Positions 4,591-9,463 of a DNA stretch of 9,463 nt are shown piece by piece. Both the position numbers and the translations under genes were made by a program. Each line of letters begins with the position of its first letter. Positions within the stretch are counted from its first letter, which is position 1. Location of the stretch: the NCBI GenBank assembly GCA_009784765.1, contig WQXP01000031.1, positions 1-9,463 of the forward strand, given 5' to 3'. The notes beneath the pieces are model-generated. The model did no database searches and was not told the origin of the DNA. It worked only from the letters and a program-made list of their open reading frames with translations. This DNA is from Oscillospiraceae bacterium (GTDB lineage Bacteria > Bacillota > Clostridia > Oscillospirales > Ruminococcaceae).

Positions 4591-6918
4591 TCAAATATTG
4601 TCTTTTATAATATTTTTTACTAATTCTTCCGCTTTTGCGCATAATTCCCCCGCTGTTTCCGCCGAAAGGCTCTGTGCATACAGATACAACGAGTTCCCGC
4701 GTTTAGACGAGCGAACAAACACATTCTCGCGCCGATTGCCGAGAATTACCCCTTCACCTCTGCCGCTTCCGAGACCGCATAAACGCGAAATCACACGCTG
4801 AGGTGGGCAGTTGATTTCTATTTCGCGGCGAACACTCGCGAAATTCGGGAGGGCGGCTAATGCCTCTTCAATCCTCTGCGACGTTCGTGACAGATACTCA
4901 AGAACCGTCAGCGCAAGAACTGCACCGTCCCGCAGGAAGACCTGCTTCTCCGCCAACTCCCTCGCGTGTTTGTCGGAATTGTCATTCGGGCAGAGGAAAT
5001 AGCGGTGAACGCTTCGCCCTGATTTTCCCGCAAGGTAATCTGCGCACGCCGCAAAGTCATTCGGAAGTGCAACATCATTGCCCTTAGCCATATGCGCCGC
5101 CGCTCCGAGAAGAAGCAACTGCTCATAGGAAACTTTCACATCTTTTTCCGTGTACAGCTCCGCTCCGCTGCCTCCGTCGGTGAGTGTTACAATCAACAGT
5201 TCGCTGCTTTCGTCAGGATTGCTTACTCGCCCGAACACCGGCGTGAGCAGTTTCGACAGAGCCTCCGCATTACTGCTGTTGCAGTTGACTTTCAGGCGAT
5301 ACGCACTCCGAAAAGCCGCGTGAGAGCGAAGCATAGCGGTGTACATATCATCGAGCCCGGCAACTTCGTGGACTGCTCCGAAGTCGTTGTGTGCCGCGCT
5401 TTTGAACTCCGAGCGGGAAAGCCCCGCCTCGAGCTTGCGTTCGTCTGTTCGCGAAAGCCCCAATCCGCCGACTGTCATAACCTCGATGAGCGATGACGCG
5501 CCGCTCTTGACACGCGCGACAATGCCGCAGTCAAGCAGATTCGCTGCATATAAAAGCTGAGGGCGAGTCGCCGCACCTATATCGAATACTTCTGCTCCGG
5601 CTCCTGATGCTCCTGCTATAATCGCGTATTTCATGGCTTTTGATGCGTTGTTGGCTTCGCAAGAAATCGCAAGAGTCGCCGCGCTTGTTGAAGCGTAACC
5701 TGCGGCTACCGTGGCAAGAGCCGCCCCGAGCCTTGCGGCGAACTCCGGCGTAATGTCGATGTTGGTCTGTCCGCTGATTCCGCTGTCGGCTAACTGCGCC
5801 GCCTCTTCTTGATTTGCGGAGGCAGGTGTCGCGCTGAGGGGGGCGTATTTAACGTCCCGAGTGATATTCGCGCCGGGTTTGACTTGCCGCTCATTCCAGA
5901 CTCTTGCGCCGTTCGCGACAATTGCTTCACGCCCGATAACTGCGCCGTCGCCGATTACGCTGCCTTCATACACACTCGCCGAGTGTTGCAATTTCGCCCC
6001 GGGGCATATAATGGCGTTGTTGACTGTCGCGCCGTCGGAAATAAACGCCGACTCTAACACCACTGCTCCGCGAAGCTTAACATTACTCCCGATATTGACG
6101 TTGTCTCCGATTATGCAAGCATTCAGCGAACTTCCCGCACCGATTGACACGTTCTTACCCACATAATTAGTACCGACTTTGCGGCTCTCGTCGATATAAC
6201 AGCGGACTTTTCCGCGCAGAATATCGTGCTGGCTTCGGATATAAGTCGTAAAATCGCCGATGTCGCACCAATACCCCTGCTCGTCATGAGCCAAAATTGG
6301 CTCAGCCTCTGCGAGCATTTGCGGAAAAACATCACGTGCAAAGTCGCACTGGGTATTGTCGGGAATGCGCGGCAAAATTCGCGGCGAAATCACATATACC
6401 CCTGTATTGGCGCGGTCGCTGATACAACCGAGGAAAGAAGGCTTTTCGGAGAATCCCGTAACAAAGCCCCCGCTGTCCGAAATCACAAGCCCATACTCAC
6501 GAGGGTCGTCAACGGCTTTAGTGATAATCGTCGCGCCTGCCCGCGCCTTCTTGTGCGACGCGAGTGCCGCCGACAAATCAAAATCGCACAGTGCATCTCC
6601 GCTGATTACAACAAAGTCGCTGTCGCGGTCGAAGTTTTTCGCGGCTTTTCGGACACAGCCCGCAGTTCCGAGAGGTGTGTCCTCATAGGAAAACGCCAAA
6701 TTGATGTTTTTGTAACGCCCTGTCTCGAACAGCTCTTCGATTTGCCCGCCTTTATACCCGAGGGTGAAAACCGCATCTGTGCAACCGTGTTCGTTAAGCA
6801 AGTCTAAGATATAATGAACCACGGGGCGTCCGCAGAGTTTCGCTAAGGGCTTGGGTACAGAGCAAGTAAGGGGACGCAATCGCGTTCCGTAGCCCCCTGC
6901 CATGATGATTGCTTTCAT
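4591..6918 (-). CDS. Sugar-1-phosphate nucleotidyltransferase with beta-helix and degenerate phosphomannomutase domain
   Basis: This 775-residue protein resembles the long mannose-1-phosphate guanylyltransferase-like proteins that carry a C-terminal phosphohexomutase domain. Residues 1-235 are the nucleotidyltransferase: GGYGTRLRPLT (8-18), KPLAKL (23-28), GDALCDFD (107-114), NTGVY (171-175) and DIGDF (219-223). Hexapeptide repeats forming a left-handed beta helix span about 245-350. The mutase-like part runs from about 385 to 770. It lacks a recognisable phosphoserine loop (TASHNP) and has LTDGGSGAELY (579-589) where the DGDGDR metal loop belongs; the phosphate-binding loop is also altered (VRSSKRGNS). 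That part is therefore probably inactive as a mutase. The product would be an NDP-sugar for glycan synthesis; the base and sugar cannot be fixed here. The ATG at 6918 follows AGAAAGGA by about seven bases. Transcribed divergently from the DUF3343 operon. Confidence 0.9.
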   Translation of the reverse strand: MKAIIMAGGYGTRLRPLTCSVPKPLAKLCGRPVVHYILDLLNEHGCTDAVFTLGYKGGQIEELFETGRYKNINLAFSYEDTPLGTAGCVRKAAKNFDRDSDFVVISGDALCDFDLSAALASHKKARAGATIITKAVDDPREYGLVISDSGGFVTGFSEKPSFLGCISDRANTGVYVISPRILPRIPDNTQCDFARDVFPQMLAEAEPILAHDEQGYWCDIGDFTTYIRSQHDILRGKVRCYIDESRKVGTNYVGKNVSIGAGSSLNACIIGDNVNIGSNVKLRGAVVLESAFISDGATVNNAIICPGAKLQHSASVYEGSVIGDGAVIGREAIVANGARVWNERQVKPGANITRDVKYAPLSATPASANQEEAAQLADSGISGQTNIDITPEFAARLGAALATVAAGYASTSAATLAISCEANNASKAMKYAIIAGASGAGAEVFDIGAATRPQLLYAANLLDCGIVARVKSGASSLIEVMTVGGLGLSRTDERKLEAGLSRSEFKSAAHNDFGAVHEVAGLDDMYTAMLRSHAAFRSAYRLKVNCNSSNAEALSKLLTPVFGRVSNPDESSELLIVTLTDGGSGAELYTEKDVKVSYEQLLLLGAAAHMAKGNDVALPNDFAACADYLAGKSGRSVHRYFLCPNDNSDKHARELAEKQVFLRDGAVLALTVLEYLSRTSQRIEEALAALPNFASVRREIEINCPPQRVISRLCGLGSGRGEGVILGNRRENVFVRSSKRGNSLYLYAQSLSAETAGELCAKAEELVKNIIKDNI

Positions 6919-7043
6919 AGTAATAGTCCTTTCTGAGGTAAAATTAACTAATACTATTATTGAATAACACTCACGCTTTTATACTGTGGCGCATAATATA
7001 AATATAAGAACTTCAGAACATACGGAAAGGACGTGGTTTAGTT
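6919..7043. promoter_or_regulatory. Divergent AT-rich promoter region
   Basis: This 125-base gap separates two divergent genes and must hold a promoter for each. It has several AT-rich -10-like strings (TATACT, TATAAA, CATAAT), but no good -35 at proper spacing, unlike the perfect promoters elsewhere in the window. TAATAGT (6920-6926) and ACTATTA (about 6953-6959) form an inverted repeat flanking the ribosome-binding site of the minus-strand gene. Confidence 0.5.
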
Positions 7044-7268
7044 ATGAATTACGGAACTCCCGGGAACGGTACGCTTATAATCCTCAAGTCTATTACCGAG
7101 GCGAACAAAGCAAGGCAACAGCTCGCAAACTATCGAATCAAGAGCGTGGTAGAAAAAGTACAGGCACAGCGAAGCGGCTGTGTCTACGGAATCCGTGTGT
7201 TCGGCAATACCGACAAAATCTGCCGACTACTCAAAACGGTGAACATTGATTGTATGGAGGTAACATAA
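7044..7268 (+). CDS. DUF3343-like putative sulfur/selenium carrier protein
   Basis: This 74-residue protein resembles DUF3343 proteins, described as putative Se/S carriers. Visible points are the N-terminal strand GTLIILKSITEA, a helix holding Lys-Ala-Arg, then QRSGCVYGIRV with Cys46 in the place of the family's SGCG-type loop, and a final short helix and strand. Cys46 is the natural candidate to accept persulfide or selenide; this is inferred from the family and not shown. A second cysteine pair (60 and 70) is nearer the end. The ATG at 7044 lies behind GGAAAGGA with a rather long spacing of about 13 bases. Only two bases separate its stop from the start of the cysteine desulfurase, whose ribosome-binding site lies inside this gene's last codons, so the two are almost certainly cotranscribed and translationally linked. 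Confidence 0.8.
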   Translation: MNYGTPGNGTLIILKSITEANKARQQLANYRIKSVVEKVQAQRSGCVYGIRVFGNTDKICRLLKTVNIDCMEVT

Positions 7269-7270
7269 TC

Positions 7271-8428
7271 ATGATTTATTTCGACAACGCCGCTACGACC
7301 TACCCGAAACCGCCCGCAGTCCGCGCCGCCGTTAAGGCGGCTCTGCACGAATATGGCGGGAATCCGGGGCGTTCGGGACACAAAACTGCGATGAAATCCG
7401 CTGAGGCGGTTTTCAACGCTCGCGCAAAAATCGCCGACTTTTTCAGCGCACAAGTAGAAAACGTGATTTTCACACTGAACTGCACTCACGCACTAAATAT
7501 GGCGATTAAGGGAATCGCCGCGGTCTCTCCGAGTACGCACACCCACTACATAATCTCAGATTTAGAGCATAACGCAGTGGCGCGCCCTGTTCATGCAATG
7601 TCGCAACTCACGAATATCAGCAACTCAATCGCTAAAACTTATGACGACGACGCGAAAACACTCGCAGCGTTTGAGGCGGCGATTACCCCCAAAACGAGAG
7701 CAATCATCTGCACAGCGGCGAGCAATGTTACAGGAGCAATTCTGCCCTTCCGCGAAATCGCCGCACTGTGCAAAGCCCGCGGAATTTGCTTTATTCTCGA
7801 CGCCTCTCAAGGCGCAGGGCTGCTCTCCATGAAAATCGGCGACGGGGTGAACTTCATCTGCTGCTCAGGGCACAAAGGGCTGTACGGACCCATGGGAACA
7901 GGTCTGCTAATCAGCGACGGAACTTACGCGCTTTCCACAATCATCGAGGGCGGAACAGGCGGGAATTCACTCGGGTTAGAACAACCCGCAGAACTCCCCG
8001 ACCGCTTCGAGAGCGGCACAGGCAACACCCCCGGAATAATCGCACTCGGAGCAGGGGTTGACTTTGTGTGCAAAACAGGAGCAGAGCGTATATTAGCCCA
8101 TGAACTGAAACTGTGCGAATATTTCCGCGCAGGGCTTGCGAAAATCCCACAAGTTAAGGTTTATTCAGCGAATATGCAGGGGCGGTTGCCTTTAGTTCCC
8201 TTCAATGCAGAGTTAGCAGAACTTGAAGGCGGCATGGACTCGACAATGGTGTCATCAAAGCTTTCGGAGGCAGGGTTCGCCCTTCGCGGAGGGCTTCACT
8301 GCGCGTATTTGGCTCACAAGAAGCTCAAAACCCTTGAGAGCGGCGTGGTGCGGTTTGCGCCGTCGGCGTTTAACTCACAGAAAGAGGTTGAGCAGCTACT
8401 GCGAGCCATTCGCAGAATCGTGAGTTAA
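7271..8428 (+). CDS. Cysteine desulfurase, class V aminotransferase family
   Basis: The enzyme is PLP-dependent and takes sulfur (or selenium) from cysteine (selenocysteine), leaving alanine and an enzyme persulfide. The 385 residues begin IYFDNAATTYPKP, the family start. Landmarks are H100 in LEHN, D177 in DASQGAG, the PLP lysine K202 in SGHKGLYGP, the cofactor-phosphate loop region ESGTGN (247-252), and the catalytic Cys344 in RGGLHCAYLAHK. The end, VVRFAPSAFNSQKEVEQLL, is typical. It fits the clostridial single-domain group often annotated simply as cysteine desulfurase family protein rather than IscS or SufS proper, since no scaffold or suf genes are near. A TTG at 7250 would extend the frame, but it lies just upstream of the GGAGGTAA site (7256-7263), which serves the ATG at 7271. 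Confidence 0.93.
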   Translation: MIYFDNAATTYPKPPAVRAAVKAALHEYGGNPGRSGHKTAMKSAEAVFNARAKIADFFSAQVENVIFTLNCTHALNMAIKGIAAVSPSTHTHYIISDLEHNAVARPVHAMSQLTNISNSIAKTYDDDAKTLAAFEAAITPKTRAIICTAASNVTGAILPFREIAALCKARGICFILDASQGAGLLSMKIGDGVNFICCSGHKGLYGPMGTGLLISDGTYALSTIIEGGTGGNSLGLEQPAELPDRFESGTGNTPGIIALGAGVDFVCKTGAERILAHELKLCEYFRAGLAKIPQVKVYSANMQGRLPLVPFNAELAELEGGMDSTMVSSKLSEAGFALRGGLHCAYLAHKKLKTLESGVVRFAPSAFNSQKEVEQLLRAIRRIVS

Positions 8429-8453
8429 TGGGCGGTGGGGATTTATCGCCCAT
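8428..8453 (+). other. Hairpin just after the cysteine desulfurase stop
   Basis: ATGGGCG and CGCCCAT form a perfect seven-base stem with a 12-base loop, starting at the last base of the stop codon. There is no T-run after it. It may stabilise the mRNA 3' end or assist the stronger terminator 30 bases on. Confidence 0.5.
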
Positions 8454-8481
8454 ATGCGCTAATCAGCGATTTTCGACACCC

Positions 8482-8506
8482 AAAAAACCGCTGTGAGCGG
8501 TTTTTT
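8482..8506. terminator. Strong terminator of the cysteine desulfurase operon
   Basis: AAAAAACCGCT-GTG-AGCGGTTTTTT is a perfect 11-base stem with a three-base loop and six T on either strand, so it can work in both directions. Confidence 0.93.
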
Positions 8507-8510
8507 GCGG

Positions 8511-8556
8511 AATCTTGCACAACCCCCCCCCCGCGAGGCTATTCTTTGTGCAAATT
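8511..8556. repeat. Inverted repeat with a C10 run in its loop
   Basis: TTGCACAA (8515-8522) and TTGTGCAA (8546-8553) are perfect complements; with one bulged base the stem extends to 11 pairs (AAT/ATT). The 23-base loop begins with ten C in a row (8523-8532). It lies between the terminator and the next promoter, about 30 bases upstream of the -35. Confidence 0.6.
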
Positions 8557-8586
8557 GCTGAATTTCAAAAAGTTTCCGAAAAACCC

Positions 8587-8615
8587 TTGACAGGGGGTAA
8601 ATAGTGTGGTATGCT
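8587..8615 (+). promoter_or_regulatory. Promoter of the small peptide-lipoprotein operon
   Basis: TTGACA at 8587-8592, 17-base spacer, TATGCT at 8610-8615 preceded by TGG as an extended -10. The spacer starts GGGGG and ends GTGTGG, strongly recalling the promoters of the small-gene array. Confidence 0.8.
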
Positions 8616-8671
8616 ATATACACTGCAGTGGAAATCCTCGGGGAAAATAAAACGAAAAGAGGTAACAATCT

Positions 8672-8824
8672 ATGAAACAACGACGTTTCAAAAGACTAAT
8701 GTCAATGGTATTGACATTCGCGCTGTTTTGTGCTATGGACAATTACAATCACATTCGTGTGTGGCAAGCTTGGAACATTGTGCAACCAAATAACACCACC
8801 AGTGAGAAAGAGGTACAACCATGA
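8672..8824 (+). CDS. Small 50-residue hydrophobic peptide, coupled to the lipoprotein gene
   Basis: A short frame of 50 residues starting MKQRRFKRLMSMVLTFALF. The first nine residues are strongly basic, followed by about 13 mostly hydrophobic ones, then a polar tail with two Trp (VWQAWNIVQPNN). This resembles a signal peptide or single membrane anchor. The ATG is preceded by AAAGAGGT at eight bases, and a promoter lies about 57 bases upstream. Its stop (TGA, 8822-8824) overlaps the ATG of the lipoprotein gene as ATGA, a classic translational coupling arrangement. It could be a small membrane or secreted peptide, or a leader whose translation opens the next start. It could also be the remaining 5' part of a broken gene. 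The family is not recognised. Confidence 0.65.
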   Translation: MKQRRFKRLMSMVLTFALFCAMDNYNHIRVWQAWNIVQPNNTTSEKEVQP

Positions 8825-9463
8825 AAAAAGCAATAGCCTTACTAACAGCAGTAATCCTGCTTGCAACCGCTTGCACCGAGCAAGAACCCACACAGCAACA
8901 AAGCGAAGCAATCATCGACGAAACAGTAGCAACGAGAGGCACAAGACCAATTGAGCTGCCATTCACAGACGTTGATGAACCGACACCCACCACAGAAGAA
9001 AGCCACATACTGCGTCCTTTTCAAAGAATGCGTTCGTTAAGCGGTGAAAGCAATGTTTTCGTTGGCGAGTTGGCTTCCAACGAAACGGAAAGGTGGAACG
9101 GCTTTAGCGATTATATGAACACATACGTAGCTCAATTTCGTTGGCTTTCTACTACACTTTATGCCGAGGGAATAATGCACGAACGTGCATGGAACGAGCA
9201 ATACAAAAATGTGTTTGATATGACTTATGAAGAGGCAATACAGGCATATAATACAAAATTTGACAGTTTTGAGTATGTTACTACGGAAGTGTGGAACTCT
9301 ATAGACTGCGAGATTTTCCATGCTTATGCAGAAATAACTCATGGACAGCCAGTGTGGGGGTGGAGGCTCAATAGCTCAAATGAACCCAACCGCCCGGAAT
9401 TTCTTGAGGTGCTTCGTCACTTCAATGTAACTCAAGATGAATTTCAACGCGAACACGAGCGGC
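8821..9463 (+). CDS. Unrecognised lipoprotein, truncated by the window end
   Basis: An open frame of 214 codons that continues beyond the window. It starts MKKAIALLTAVILLATAC: a short lysine-rich head, a hydrophobic stretch and Cys18 in a lipobox-like ATAC, so lipid attachment and export to the outer face of the membrane are expected. A polar Gln/Glu/Thr-rich linker follows (about 19-62), as in many surface lipoproteins. The visible globular part from about 65 is rich in aromatic residues (RWNGF, FRWLST, RAWNEQY, PVWGWRLN) and acidic. No known domain is recognised, and no catalytic motif can be named. AAAGAGGT six bases before the ATG and the ATGA overlap with the preceding peptide set the start. 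A substrate-binding or cell-surface structural role is possible but unsupported. Confidence 0.8.
   Translation, partial: MKKAIALLTAVILLATACTEQEPTQQQSEAIIDETVATRGTRPIELPFTDVDEPTPTTEESHILRPFQRMRSLSGESNVFVGELASNETERWNGFSDYMNTYVAQFRWLSTTLYAEGIMHERAWNEQYKNVFDMTYEEAIQAYNTKFDSFEYVTTEVWNSIDCEIFHAYAEITHGQPVWGWRLNSSNEPNRPEFLEVLRHFNVTQDEFQREHER

Noticed and set aside
7024..7249. Alternative overlapping frame from 6986 to 7249
   Set aside because: It overlaps the DUF3343-like gene out of frame and starts inside the divergent promoter region without a ribosome-binding site.
7250..7270. TTG start that extends the cysteine desulfurase by seven residues
   Set aside because: The would-be extension consists of the GGAGGTAA ribosome-binding site itself, and the family starts at IYFDNAATT.

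Overview
The window looks like chromosomal DNA of an uncultured, probably gut-associated member of the Clostridia (Bacillota). The evidence is indirect. Ribosome-binding sites are strong and GGAGG-type. Several promoters are near-perfect TTGACA-N17-TATAAT. There is an RNase J gene, a MazG-HU gene order as in Firmicutes, and a DUF3343-like protein next to a cysteine desulfurase of the kind common in Clostridia. Base composition is about balanced. No genus can be named from this sequence.

Bases 1-770 hold a tandem array of three tiny genes of 57-58 codons. Each is closed by a GC-rich hairpin terminator. The two whose upstream DNA is visible have their own near-identical extended -10 promoter and ribosome-binding site; the first one's promoter lies beyond the window edge. 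The second and third proteins are clear paralogues. The array stops at what looks like the decayed start of a fourth promoter, next to a tRNA-Leu(CAA) gene on the minus strand.

From 828 to 6918 everything is on the minus strand. In transcription order: a sugar nucleotidyltransferase fused to beta-helix and degenerate phosphomannomutase-like domains, RNase J, a Maf-MazG fusion (nucleotide-pool cleaning), the nucleoid protein HU, and tRNA-Leu. RNase J has its own consensus promoter starting right after the preceding stop codon. HU has its own consensus promoter buried inside the mazG coding sequence. A long hairpin lies between HU and the tRNA. The tRNA and the small-gene array share a bidirectional terminator.

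From 7044 onward genes are on the plus strand. A short DUF3343-like protein and a NifS/SufS-type cysteine desulfurase form a tight two-gene operon, suggesting sulfur or selenium transfer, closed by a strong terminator. Next comes an inverted repeat with a run of ten C in its loop, then a promoter resembling the array promoters. That promoter leads a 50-codon hydrophobic leader-like peptide overlapping, by ATGA, the start of an unrecognised lipoprotein that runs off the window.

The least explained parts are the small-gene array at the left edge and the peptide-lipoprotein pair at the right edge. They share a promoter architecture.
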